A stretch of DNA of 64,000 bases from positions 8,317,201 to 8,381,200 of the forward strand of contig OW203984.1 in assembly GCA_934047225.1 (NCBI GenBank). Reading direction: 5' to 3'. A model generated the notes under the pieces. The model had not been told where the DNA came from. It saw nothing but the letters and a program-made list of their open reading frames with translations, and searched no databases. Position 1 is the first letter of the stretch, and every line of letters begins with the position of its first letter. Made by a program: the position numbers and the translations under genes. The stretch comes from Ypsolopha sequella. Lineage: Eukaryota > Arthropoda > Insecta > Lepidoptera > Ypsolophidae. Positions 1-10,025 of the stretch are shown in pieces.

Positions 1-600
1 CGCGCCAAACTTCTAGTATGCTCGGAAGTTGCTGTTCCCAAGAACGGCTTATACATTTTGTTCCTGCTTATGCGAATCGCCCCATGTTTAGAGGGGACTA
101 AAAGTTTGGCGCGATTTGTACTCGTTATTTTGTAAAGCCTACTTAGCCGTCATAGTTTTCCTTTTAATTTCATTATATTTACTACTGCCGTGATTTTTTT
201 CACGTCTCCAAATACAACCATTTCGCTGGCAGGGGGTGGACACTTGACTCTAGCAAAATTAACACTTTTAAGCTTAATATTTCGCAAACAAAACCCTGGA
301 TCGAAGAATGGTCTTCTCATACCCCCAATATTTTTAAATTACCTATCCAACGACACCCCACACTAGGGGATAGACGAGAAAAAAAAATCATCCCCACTTT
401 ACGTGTAGGGGAGGCACCCTAAAAAAAATCTGTTTCAAAATTTGACTGTACCACTTTATCGATGTGGTAAATATGTATACCCATGTCAAATTACAGCTTT
501 CTAGTACTAATAGTCTCTAAGCTAAGCCGCGGACAGACAGACTGACAGATGGACATGGCGAAAATTTAAGGGTTCCTTGTTGTTGACTACGGAACCCTAA
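1..600 (-). repeat. GGTTCCGTA-class interspersed repeat, copy 1 (cut by window edge)
   Basis: This is the reverse complement of the repeat at 4712-5335, matching over nearly its whole length, including a GC-rich hairpin module at 1-118 (CGCGCCAAACTT against AAGTTTGGCGCG) and the terminal GACTACGGAACCCTAAAAA. A third relative lies at 51940-52440. It has no coding capacity. It belongs to the abundant lepidopteran repeats whose ends carry AGGGTTCCGTA and GGCCAAGTGCGAG. The class is non-autonomous and I cannot assign its mobilising machinery from sequence. Confidence 0.85.
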
Positions 601-654
601 AAACGGCCAAGTGCGAGTTGGGCCTTGCTCTATTAGGCTTCCGTAACATGGCAA

Positions 655-2135
655 CAACCCGTAAAAGAAAATAGTTATTTGTTATGCGTGGCTGCAAAGT
701 TGTTATTTGGCGCGAGTACTTATATTAAAACCTGAGGAAGCGAAGATTTTAAAGGTACGAGACGCAAAATAACTTTGCTGCCGAGCAAAACACACAATTT
801 CTCATCTCACTACAGCGAAGAAAATCCTAGGTGCAAGACATTGACATGAGTAATACAAGTACGCTGGAAATGTAGTGCCATATGACAGTTCTTTTTTGTG
901 TTTATTCAAAGCGCGCCCAACAAGCGTACCGGGAATTAAAATTGACACTTATTAACTATATAGATAACGTCATTGTCTCATCTTTATCATAAGTTCCGAG
1001 TACGCTCACGTCACTCACTGCAGTTTTAGGCGCCAAAATGGCGATAGTGAAATTGTTTCATTATAAGATCGTCAATAACCAGTCCAGTGCACTCGTATGT
1101 GTTGTTAGAGGTCAGTGGTGATGAGAGAAAAAACAAAAGAACAATGAACAAATCTTTTTCTTTATTCATGCATTCGTCACGCTGGCCAGTGCGATTGTTC
1201 TAAAAATGACTTGAAATGAGTATTATTGCTTTTTTCGTCTACGGTATTATTGCATTGCAGTGGGCTGGCTGGCAAACCTTTTTTGAATATAAAGGTTCGA
1301 ATTAAAAAAACTTTTCCACGCCAGCGGATAAAATGCACTTTTGCACGCAGATTTCGAATGATAAATAGAGCCTTGCCGAGGTTGTGAGGTGAAAAATAGT
1401 TATTAGTTATGCAAGGCTGGAAAGTAATTTTTTAGCGCGAGAACCTTGTATTGAAACCTGAGCAAGCAAAGGATTCTAGGATTGAACCACGAGCGAAGCG
1501 AGTGGTTCAAATATATATAGAAACCTGAGCGTAGCGAGGGTTTCAAACGTACGAGACGCTAAATAACTTTGCTGACAAACGTGGCCTACAACTTTTCACC
1601 TCACTAAAGCGAGAAAAATGTTAGGTGCAAGAAAATATATATCGTACGCTTTTATGTATTTTTTGCGCGATTTTTCCGGAAGAAAACTTAACTCGGCATT
1701 ATGTTCCGCTTGCACTAATTCTGCAGGTGTTAAATTTATATTTTCATCGCTGCTAGCCTCGCTCATATGTTATGATTTCTTTCGATTTTATCAAAAATGA
1801 AACCAAAATAATGGATGGAAAGTGAATTGAATAAAGAGAAGGAAATTTTAAAGTTTTTGTTTTTAATAAAATTTTCTTGCTGGCCAGTGCGATTATTCTT
1901 TAAATGAGGCTGGCGCATGACATGAAATAAGTATTTGCATTTCAGTGGACTGGCTGCAGAGAATAAACACTATTACGAAACCAATGAGGTTCTAAATTAT
2001 ATGTAACATTACTGTACGAAACATTTGAATTTTGAATTTTTAAAACACTTTCCACCCTAGCGGATAAAGTGCACTTTTCCATCCAGATTTCTAATGATAA
2101 ACAGAGCCTTTCCTAGTTTGTGAGGTGAAAAAATC
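655..2135 (+). repeat. Two-copy diverged tandem duplication, unit ~0.7 kb
   Basis: Blocks recur in the same order in 655-1384 and 1385-2135: AAATAGTTATT then TATGC.GGCTG; AAACCTGAG then a GAAGCGA/GTAGCGAG stretch; ACGAGACGC then AAATAACTTTGCTG; TAGGTGCAAGA; GCTGGCCAGTGCGATT; GCGGATAAA then TGCACTTTT; and AGAGCCTT then GTGAGGTGAAAAA. Offsets vary from about 700 to 795 bp, so the copies are old and carry indels. The second copy contains two nested CGAGCGAAGCGAGTGG/GAGCGTAGCGAGGG palindromes (1489-1545). No protein is encoded; the short reading frame at 1618-1800 lies in the repeat. Confidence 0.75.
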
Positions 2136-2156
2136 ATTGTTTGTTTTGGTCACAAC

Positions 2157-2450
2157 ATCCATCCATCCATCAGCCTAGTTCATCCACTGCTGGACATAAG
2201 TCTTTCTAGGACTTTGCCACACCCGGCGGTCATCCTAGAAGAATTGCCCATTCTCACACACGCTGGGCAGGTGGTTTGGTGAGCGCGGTTCCGGAACCCT
2301 CACACCAGTGACGCCGCTGCCCGTCACCAGTCTGTTCCATATAAGGCCCGGCTATTACCCATCGGTCCGAGGCATGGTGGGCCTCCTTGTTTTTTGCCTG
2401 TGAACTGTCCTCTTACTCTCCCCCGAATAACTTCGAGGGGGTCTCCAAGT
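2157..2450 (-). repeat. Antisense 3' end of a non-LTR retrotransposon
   Basis: It carries CCACTGCTGGACATAAG. On the minus strand this reads as the C-terminal motif TYVQQW, followed by a stop, of a lepidopteran LINE ORF2 (compare the sense relic at 16845-17430). The copy continues through a GC-rich part (CGCTGCCCGTCACCAG) and a tail (GGCATGGTGGGCCTCC) that reappears alone at 23345-23425. It is truncated and non-coding as it stands. Related pieces lie at 10911-11165 and 56153-56263. Confidence 0.75.
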
Positions 2451-2460
2451 AAAACAACAA

Positions 2461-2745
2461 AAACCGGCCAAGTGCGAGTCAGACTCGCGCACGAAGGGTC
2501 CCGTTATCTATAAAAACGGCAAAAAGAACATGTCTGTTGTATGAAAGCCCCCTTAAATATTTATTTTATTCTGTTTTTTAGTATCATATGCAACGACATT
2601 AATGTCTGATCATATGTGAAAATTTCAATTGTCGAACTATCACGGTTCATGAGATACAGCCTGGTGACAGACGGACAGACGAACAGCGGAGTCTTAGTAA
2701 TCTAGGGTCCCGTTGGTTACCCTTTGGGTATGGAACCCTAAAAAT
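2461..2745 (+). repeat. GGCCAAGTGCGAGTC element, short class, copy 1
   Basis: The ~285-bp repeat starts with ACCGGCCAAGTGCGAGTC and ends with TTGGGTATGGAACCCTAAAAA. The internal landmark AGCCTGGTGACAGACGGACA is shared with the copies at 11894-12193 and 35678-35993. The ends are complementary (AGGGTCCCGT against ACGGAACCCT-like), so a transcript could fold. It is non-coding and typical of Lepidoptera. Confidence 0.85.
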
Positions 2746-2861
2746 TAGAGTTCCGGACTCAGAAGGTGCCAAATTGTTTATCAAACGCTACAATTTTAGC
2801 GGCATGTTTTTTGTCGCCTTGCTATTGCTATGGCATCTATACTGTTTATATTTACCATAAT

Positions 2862-2940
2862 GTTTTTAGGGTTTCGTATCTGTATTATGTTGTGGTACGG
2901 AACCCTTTGTGCACGAATCCGACTCGCACTTGGCCAAATT
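2862..2940 (-). repeat. Internally deleted GGCCAAGTGCGAGTC element
   Basis: Only the two ends are present. TTTTTAGGGTTTCGTA is followed after a short spacer by GGTACGGAACCCTTTGTG and GACTCGCACTTGGCC. It is in the opposite orientation to the copy at 2461. About 79 bp remain, so the whole interior is gone. Confidence 0.7.
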
Positions 2941-2944
2941 TCAT

Positions 2945-3535
2945 AAAATATCAAGATAAATGCAGAATGTTCTTATAGCTGGTAACCGAGGTTTTATTTA
3001 GATGTTAATTTAGTTAAAAATTTAAAAAAATATGTATGATATACTACAGAATATGTGGAATGATGTGTTTGGATTACAATTTTAATTTTTTATCTATAAC
3101 TTGACAAAATAAATACCAAAACAGGGTGAAATTTAATACTAAGGTCCGATTAAATTAATTAAGTATGGAAAGAAACAAATTCAAACTTGCTCAAATTGAC
3201 AATATTATGACAACAAATGAGTTTCTTTGATTATTTTTAATACATTTTTTAAGCGCTTATTTTGCGCTATTCGGAGACCCAGCGACGTAATGCAGTGCGC
3301 TTGTTTCCGTTGATATTTGTAACGACACAGGTCGGCTCAAGGTCGTTGGTGGCTACAACAGCCTTAATAAGGCAGTGGTTTCTTTGAGTGGAATATCTTG
3401 TACATTCGTAACGACGCGACGTAGGTCGTAGCTCCATTATGAAGATCTCTCGAACCGAATGGAACAAATTGGATGATCTGATTCCAGCAAATTATATGAC
3501 CTCGGACTACTGAGCGAAATTAAATATTATGTAAC
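2945..3535. other. No recognisable feature
   Basis: AT-rich spacer. The 66-codon minus-strand frame at 3267-3467 has no recognisable motif and I do not call it a gene. Confidence 0.5.
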
Positions 3536-3544
3536 TGTGCTACG

Positions 3545-3809
3545 CAGTGGCGTGCACAGAACTTTTTGCTGGAAAAGCAAACAATTGGTCAGGAACAACA
3601 AAAAAACATATATATGAAAAATTTTTTATATCAATTTGAAAAATAAAATTTTGTATGACGCCAGGGTAGACAATGTCTACCCTAGAGTGAAAATTTCCTA
3701 TACAAACTGTTTTTTTTCAAAGTGATATTTAAATTTTTTCATATTTTTTTTATTGTTGTTCTTGACCAATTGTTTGCTTTTCCAGCAAAAAGTTCTGTGC
3801 ACGCCACTG
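3545..3809 (+). mobile_element. hAT-like MITE with ~60-bp terminal inverted repeats
   Basis: The left end CAGTGGCGTGCACAGAAC and the right end GTTCTGTGCACGCCACTG are inverted repeats that continue for roughly 60 bp with one or two mismatches. A short unique core, including GGGTAGACAATGTCTACCC, lies between them. The flanks are TGTGCTAC (3536-3543) and TGTGCTAG (3810-3817), an 8-bp near-perfect direct repeat with one extra G on the left. An 8-bp duplication and a CAG.G terminus are hallmarks of hAT elements. There is no coding capacity, so mobilisation would have been in trans. Confidence 0.8.
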
Positions 3810-3849
3810 TGTGCTAGTTAGCCTGTATATATACCACCACATACATAGC

Positions 3850-4492
3850 ACAAGTTACTCTGTTATACTCGTAAATGTACTAATTAAATATAATGTAAAA
3901 TTGTGCAAGTAAGCTTGTGTTATACTCGTAAATTTACTAATTAAATATAATGTAATTGTGCAAGTAAGCCTGTGTTATACTCGTAAATTTACTAATTAAA
4001 TGTAATGTAATTGTGCAAGTAAGCCTGTGTTATACTCGTAAATTTACTAATAAAATATAATGTAATTGTGCAAGTAAGCCTGTGTTATACTCGTAAATTT
4101 ACTAATTAAATATAATGTTATTGTGAAAGTAAGCCTGTGTTATACTCGTAAATTTACTAATAAAATATAATGTAATTGTGCAAGTAAGCCTGTGTTATAC
4201 TCGTCAATTTACTAATTAAATATAATGTAATTGTGCAAGTAAGCCTGTGTTATACTCGTAAATTTACTAATTAAATATAATGTAATTGTGCAAGTAAGCC
4301 TGTGTTATACTCGTAAATTTACTAATAAAATATAATGTAATTGTGCAAGTAAGCCTGTGTTATACTCGTAAATTTACTAATTAAATATAATGTAATTGTG
4401 AAAAGTTGGCCTGTGTTATACTCGTAAATGCACTAATTAAATATAATGTAATTGTGAAAAGTTAGCCTGTGTTATACTCGTTAATACACTTA
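3850..4492 (+). repeat. 55-bp minisatellite, about 12 copies
   Basis: A unit of about 55 bp, containing TGTTATACTCGTAAATTTAC and AATATAATGTAATTGTGCAA, repeats head to tail about 11.7 times. The central copies are nearly identical (the main variant is AATTAAA/AATAAAA). The copies at both edges are more diverged (GAAAAGTTGGCC on the right), as expected if unequal exchange homogenises the middle of the array. It is strongly AT-rich and non-coding. Confidence 0.95.
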
Positions 4493-4554
4493 AATCCATA
4501 GCTATAGCCTAGTTGCTACTCGTTTTTGGAACAATGTTTCGATGGTTGTATTAT

Positions 4555-4711
4555 TAACCACCGAGTGGTAGAGCACTCGCCTGCTAACCCAGAGGTCGTG
4601 GGTTCAGTCCCCGGGGTGCACATTAATTTTTGTTCAGTATGTGTGCTTCGGAAGGTATATTAAGCTGTTGGTCCATTTGTGTCCGAACTACGGCGATACG
4701 GCCCACCATCA
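4555..4711 (+). mobile_element. tRNA-derived SINE
   Basis: The head at 4558-4622 is tRNA-like. It has a D-arm/A-box-like stretch (GAGTGGTAGAGCAC), an anticodon region with loop CTGCTAA (GCT in the anticodon position, T33 kept) and a B-box-like GGTCGTGGGTTCAGTCC. The anticodon stem has two mispairs and there is no proper acceptor stem, so this is not a working tRNA gene. The tail TAAGCTGTTGGTCCATTTG with GGCGATACGGC resembles 44593-44690, supporting a SINE body. Confidence 0.7.
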
Positions 4712-5335
4712 CTTTTTAGGGTTCCGTAGTCAACAATAAGGAACCCTTATAGTTTCGCCATGTCCATCTGTCTGTCCGCGGCGTAGCTTAGAGACTATTT
4801 GTACTAGAAAGCTGTAATTTGGCATGGGTATACATATTTATCACGTCAATAAAGTTATACGGTAAAATTTTGAAATACGTTTTTTTTTTGGTAAAGTGGG
4901 GATGATTTTTTTTCTCGTCTATTCCCTAGTGTGAGTTGTCATTGGATAGGTAATTGAAAAATAATGGAGGTGTGAGAAGACAATTTTTCGGTCAAGGGTT
5001 CTGTTTGCGAAATATTAAGCTTAAGGTGTTAATTTTTGTAAACGGTTGTATTTACAGACGTGTAAAAAATCACGGAATTAGTATACATAACGAAATTAAA
5101 AGGAAAACTATCACAGCTAAGTAGGCTTTACAAGTTAACGTGTACAGATCGCGCCAAACTTTTTGTCCCCTCTAAACACGGGGCGATTCGCATCAGCAGG
5201 AACAAAATGTAAGGGCTGTTCTTGGGAAGAGCACCTTCCAAGCATACTAGAAGTTTGGCGCGATCTGTATTATTATAGATAATGGTACGGAACCCTTCGT
5301 GCGCGATTCTGACTCGCACTTTTCCGGTTTTTATA
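4712..5335 (+). repeat. GGTTCCGTA-class interspersed repeat, copy 2
   Basis: This is the full inverted partner of the repeat at 1-600. It starts TTTTTAGGGTTCCGTAGTC, contains AAAGTGGGGATGATTTT, and ends with GGTACGGAACCCTTCGTGCG and GACTCGCACTTTTCCGG. The ends are complementary (AGGGTTCCGTA and TACGGAACCCT). It is non-coding. Confidence 0.85.
5145..5267. repeat. Hairpin module inside the GGTTCCGTA-class repeat
   Basis: A 17-bp perfect inverted repeat, CAGATCGCGCCAAACTT at the left and AAGTTTGGCGCGATCTG at the right, encloses ~90 bp of GC-rich sequence. The same module is at 1-118, but the related copy near 52440 stops at CAGATCG without it. It may therefore be a separate small insertion or a part lost from that copy. 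Confidence 0.75.
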
Positions 5336-5587
5336 ATATGAAAGAAAAGGTGACTACAACAGATTTAAATACTGTCCAAAGTTAAACATCGGAGATTGAG
5401 GTAAGCATGGTCAATCAATACTAACATACATACATAGATACATACAGGTACGGTAGCATAGTGTTTAATCGTTTTTTTTGGATTAATTATCGTCGGTAAA
5501 CAGCGGGTTTACTTTAATTTGTATTTATATTTAATACTTTAATTTGTACTACATTTGGATTTAAAAATTAAATAATTAATAAAATAG

Positions 5588-6010
5588 TAGTTTATGTTAC
5601 AAGGGCGCAAAGGAATAAATTACGAGGACGATTTAAAACACGAGCGTAGCGAGTGTTTTAAACGTAACCGAGTAATTTATTGCTTTTACGCCCGTGTATC
5701 GTACACCATTTTTCAATGCATAGTGTGAGGAAATGAAAACAAATATAATCTTGTGAACTTTAAATTATAATTGGCTCAAAAGGACTGTATCCATAGCATA
5801 AAAAAAGTATAACGTCTATGGTACACAGAAAAGGCTGCAGGTTAGCCAACCATTGTAAATAAATAAAAAAAATAATAATATTAAAGCCCTAGGGCAAAAT
5901 AATCGACTTTCTGTTCGGTTTTGATGCATAAAAAGTGGGCCTTTACGAGCACTTGCATTGAAAAATAATTTATACATACATCCAACATGAATCCCCGAAG
6001 CGGTGTCAGA
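5588..6010 (+). repeat. CGAGCGTAGCGAG palindrome family, copy 1
   Basis: Shared with 34577-34985 (inverted) and 62035-62410 (direct). Landmarks are GGGCGCAAAGGAATAAATTAC, trimmed here to its core AAGGAATAAATTAC, the palindrome AACACGAGCGTAGCGAGTGT, CAATGCATAGTGTGAGGAAA and CGAGCACTTGCATTGAAAAA. Nested short palindromes (AATAAATTAC with GTAATTTATT) are prominent. It is non-coding and probably a non-autonomous DNA transposon, but its terminal repeats are not clear. Confidence 0.75.
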
Positions 6011-6479
6011 GGTGTTTCCGAATATGGACTGAGAAACCACACTCGTAAACCCACTTTTCAGCGACTATTATTACGTCCCAGCTTTATTGCTTTATTTTTA
6101 ATGATACCTTGATAAGTTTGCTCTGACACATTACGAGTATATCTAGAATTCCTTGCAAAGTCCCATTAAGGCAAGCAGGGGTGCATTTTAGTAAAAATTT
6201 TGTTAATTTATTATTATTTTTATTTCATATTACTTTAATTTGTGTTCATACCATATTACATAAATATATTAAATATTATATTCACTCACTTACACAAATG
6301 TTATACGAGTATAACCATATATATCTTTACATACTAGGTATATTATTTATTTCTTAATTAAGTTACACAAAATTAAAAGTTCAACACGTCGCTCTTCCAC
6401 GGTTCCGGCAGAATGATCAGTGCTGCATTGTGAATCTTTGCAGCAAATACTGAGTCGGAGCCCTTTTACTATTGTAATA

Positions 6480-6637
6480 TGTCCATAATTAAGTATCTGT
6501 CTCGTTATTGTTATTGTTAAAACTTGTTCCGTGTCTTTTATTGCTAATGTAAATATGTGAATTGTGTTGAATGTGAATTGTGTACGTATTGTATGTAATA
6601 GTGAATAAATGTTTTATCTATCTATTTATCTATCTAA
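6480..6637 (+). repeat. LINE-like 3' end with TCTA tail
   Basis: TG-rich sequence leads into AATAAATGTTTTATCTATC and a short (TCTA)n array. This layout is typical of insect LINE 3' ends. No ORF motif remains, so the identification is tentative. Confidence 0.35.
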
Positions 6638-6859
6638 AACAATGTTTTAGAACAAGATATACAGAGATCAGAAAACTGATTCCAATGGGACTAAGACACA
6701 CTATTTTGAGTGTTACTTTCCAGTGATACAGTCTATTCCAGTCACAGATCTAACAACAGGCAATTCTCGTCAACATTTTCTAGTTAATTATTAAAGCCAT
6801 GAAATTTTCAAATACATTGATATATATGAATAGGAACGGAAGTACTAACTTGTGTTTAT

Positions 6860-7078
6860 TTACGGCAAAAACTACAACTTCTCGCACTAAGGCAGGGTAT
6901 GTTGCTCTGAGCGAGACAACTAATTACCACGCCCCTTTCAGCGCGGACTTCATCCATCGATTCGTGGGATCCTTGCCTTCCAAAGCATGCACGCAGATAA
7001 AACACAACGGATCCCGCGACCTTCGGCTTAGTAGTCAACTATTCGAACTACTAGACCACAAAGGCGATCAGTTAAGGG
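6860..7078 (-). mobile_element. tRNA-derived SINE, minus strand
   Basis: Read on the minus strand from 7075, the head has TGTGGTCTAGTAGTTCGAAT (A box region), an anticodon-like loop CTACTAA and GGTCGCGGGATCC (B box region). It continues into a unique body with GAAGGCAAGGATCCCACG. This architecture matches lepidopteran tRNA-derived SINEs. The 114-codon plus-strand frame across it (6799-7143) is incidental. Confidence 0.6.
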
Positions 7079-7143
7079 CCTTACTATTGCCAAATGGGTA
7101 CTTTCTAAAGCCTACTCCTCGTTTACGGCCAAACCAAAAATAA

Positions 7144-8016
7144 TAAAAAAATGTATTATGAATAATCAGCTCTTAGACAACATATGCAACATTTTTCTAT
7201 TTCATACGACCAAAACTTCTACATGAAAAAATGTATTAACTAAATGGTGTTTTTGGCTTGAATTTCCTACTTCTCCTAAGTGGCTTGGCCGATTGAATTC
7301 ATTTATGCTTTGATAAATAGATAAACTTGATAGCTATAAACATAACATAGGATTATTCAATCGAACAATCACGTCCATGTGAAAAGTATGATTTTCTCCT
7401 ATTTTGCTCTTTCAAGGACGCAGCGAGCGTCGTAACAGCCACTATGCATTGCGCGCTGATATGAACGTTATTTCAATGTCGTTTCTGTTGATATTCGTAC
7501 TGACAAATATCGAGCTGCTAATTTGGCGATGGTAATCGCCTTAAGAGGCGTCATCACACGCAAACCTCAATACAAACAAACGCTGTCAACACATTGTGAG
7601 GTGATTATACGGAATGTTATTATAATATTTTAGGCTAAGTCCATTAACGTCATCCAAACCTTAGTTTAAATCGAACTAAAAATCGTGAAATTTAAGTTTT
7701 ATCTTAAAAGCAAACCCCTGAAATACGTCAATTTGACAATTGTTTACCGAAAGTGTAGCCGAATGTGCTTTTTTTTTTATAAAATCAAAAAATTAATAGC
7801 GGTCAAGTATCGCAAATGTAATCTAGATTAATAATAAACAAGAGCTATTTTTTGAAAACGTCCACAGTCTTGCCGAAATGTGGTTTCTCTTGAAACAAGT
7901 TTTCAATTTTGCGCTAAGGGTTATGGATCATGCACATTATGACATTTAGTGAAAGTGAAAGTGAAATAAATTTAGCCACGCCCACAACTAAATTGGTCGC
8001 GTCATGATGCATGTGC
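7144..8016. other. No recognisable feature
   Basis: AT-rich spacer. I see no coding motif, RNA gene or clear repeat boundary. Confidence 0.5.
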
Positions 8017-8411
8017 TTAAGGGGAAACGAGTCGTATTCTCTTCGAAACGCACAATTCAATATGGTTCTTCTTATTTTTGAATTACAGATATTAAATAAA
8101 CGTGATTTATGGCATTTCGCGAACAAAGTTTAGTGTCAGTTGGCTTTTCCGGCAAAATGTTATTATTTTATGCATGACGTTGTAATTATGTATGAGAACA
8201 CAAACTTAAAACAAGCTTTTAAGTATGTGTGCTCGTACATTTACAAAGATATGCATAAAATGACAAAATTTTGCCGGAAAAGCCCAACTGACTCTAAACT
8301 ATGTTTCGCGAAATGCCAAAAATCACGTTTATTTAATATCTGTAATTCAAAAATAAGAAGAACAATCTTAATTTGTGCGTTTCGTACAGGATACGAATCG
8401 TTCCCCCTTAA
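8017..8411 (+). mobile_element. Foldback MITE bounded by TTAA
   Basis: TTAA stands at 8017-8020 and 8408-8411. Next to these are GGGGAAACGA on the left and TCGTTCCCCC on the right. The two arms (about 160 bp each; CACGTTTATTTAATATCTG-type blocks) are inverted copies with scattered mismatches around a short centre near 8215. TTAA duplication is the mark of piggyBac-type integration, but these ends are GGGG rather than the usual CCC, so the superfamily is uncertain. Confidence 0.8.
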
Positions 8412-9480
8412 TACTAAATGTCTTATAAAACATAGATTTTACCCCCTCCCCCCATTTATATAAAGTAAATTTACTTTTCCTCAATTTTTGCATTCGTCAA
8501 AGCATTCAGCTTCTTCACATGCTTTTCTCTGTAACGTTGTCCACAGAAAACCTGTAAACAGACATTTTCTCCAATTCTATTGAGAAAATTGGTTTCTTTT
8601 TCTCTTCTCCTACACACACGTATGTAAGTCCGATACATATGTACATGTACAACTTTTATCTACAGTTTATGCACTTCTCGTTCACCAGACAATACCCTAA
8701 GGTACAGCAACACGAAGAAATGTCTGCCGACTGTAACTAAAGGCCACTATAACCATAAATAGATGACAACGCTCAAGTCACCAAGGCGTAAGTCCAGAAC
8801 AATTAAACTAGGAACATTTATACTCCAGTACCGTCGCCGGTCGTTTTGTGTGATAAAATGTTCAAACCATTTTTAACCATATAGCAAAGTAATAAGGTTC
8901 ACATGTGTTGGTAACCATACGCTTAGCTTGTGGATACAGGGTGTGTCGACTAGTCAGTTAAGAGGACACTCGACTCTCAGGATTTGCACTGTACAGGGTT
9001 GTGCGGAACTCTCCACCGCTCGTTTGCGCTCGGAGCGAAAACGCTAGACGCTGGATAAGCATTTATAGCGGTTATAAATAGACAGGTAATATTAAATTAA
9101 AACATATTTTATCCGGAATAACCCTCTTACTTCTTGTTATTGCTAAAACAATAGATTGCAGCCCAGAGGAGCTATTCCGGAGAAACAGCCGCAGCGAAAT
9201 TTTACGCAAATAAATAAATAATTCGAGCTAAAAATATAATATGAGCTCAGTGGCGAAGTGTCCATAGAAGCCAATTCCGATCGGCTTACTTTTCAGAAAT
9301 ACCTCCAACCACAACCGACCAATCCTGAATCTACCATTCATTATTTTAATGTACAATAATAAAAAAAAAAGTGCAAACTGAACAAAATATTTGGTTTCCA
9401 TATTTATTATTCTCTGATTCGAACACATTTTGTATATTTATTTGTATAGTGAGGCTTTATCTTCTAAGGAAACATTAAGA
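8412..9480. other. No recognisable feature
   Basis: Spacer of mixed composition. The short frame at 9228-9428 shows no motif. Confidence 0.5.
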
Positions 9481-9619
9481 ATTCTTAGAATTGGCACTTG
9501 CATCACGTGGTGAGTGCTTTTTTTTTAGATCGGCTTACCACCGTCATAATCCCACCCCTCGCCACTATGGGCTTGTACCCTCCAGTGGCTCAGATCTATA
9601 TGTCTTACTATTGTTTCAT

Positions 9620-9800
9620 CGACAATGGTACCGATTCGGTGAAGCACATCTTAACTTATTTGACAGGACTAAACTTAATTTAAGCGTTCTGTCCTCGTCT
9701 TTTTGATAAAGAAAAAGACAGGACGCTTAATACGAGTATAAGGTAAGTCCTGTCAAATCAGTTAAGACGTGTTATGCCAAATCGATACCATGTTAGCAAA
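9620..9800. mobile_element. Foldback element with ~80-bp arms
   Basis: The left arm (AATGGTACCGATTCGG, then TTGACAGGACT, then AAGCGTTCTGTC) is the inverse of the right arm (GACAGGACGCTTAATA, then AGTCCTGTCAA, then CCAAATCGATACCAT). Only a few bases of loop separate them around 9706. No target duplication is evident. The short frames at 9491-9706 arise from this palindrome. Confidence 0.75.
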
Positions 9801-9889
9801 TTAGCGAAGTATGAAAGTTAATCTACCAACACTGAACAACATTCCTACATAAACATGCTACAAAAAAAATGGTTTTATTAAATTTATTT

Positions 9890-10025
9890 GTATAATCATA
9901 TTCATATTCTTTATGTCCACAAAAAAAATTATATTGCAATCCACGTTGTACTTAGATATATAATGTACATAGGCGAGCTTATCTCTAAAAAGAGATTTCT
10001 ACCAGCAAACCTGGATTCTGGACTA
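9890..10025 (-). repeat. Probable antisense LINE 3' UTR fragment (GCTTATCTCTAAAAAG family)
   Basis: AGGCGAGCTTATCTCTAAAA with GATTTCTACCAG resembles 17775-17890 (GGCGGTCTTATCCCTAAAAG with GATTTCTTCCAG). Both are preceded by an AT-rich stretch containing TTTATT, as if antisense poly(A)-signal tails. This repeat is common in Lepidoptera. A 13-bp TGGACT-based duplication follows at 10020-10070. Confidence 0.5.

Noticed and set aside
3850..4492. CRISPR array
   Set aside because: Eukaryotic context, contiguous 55-bp units without unique spacers; an ordinary minisatellite.
4558..4622. Functional tRNA gene
   Set aside because: No acceptor stem, two mispairs in the anticodon stem and a SINE-like tail; a SINE head explains it better.
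6799..7143. 114-codon plus-strand gene
   Set aside because: Overlaps a minus-strand tRNA-derived SINE; no protein motif.
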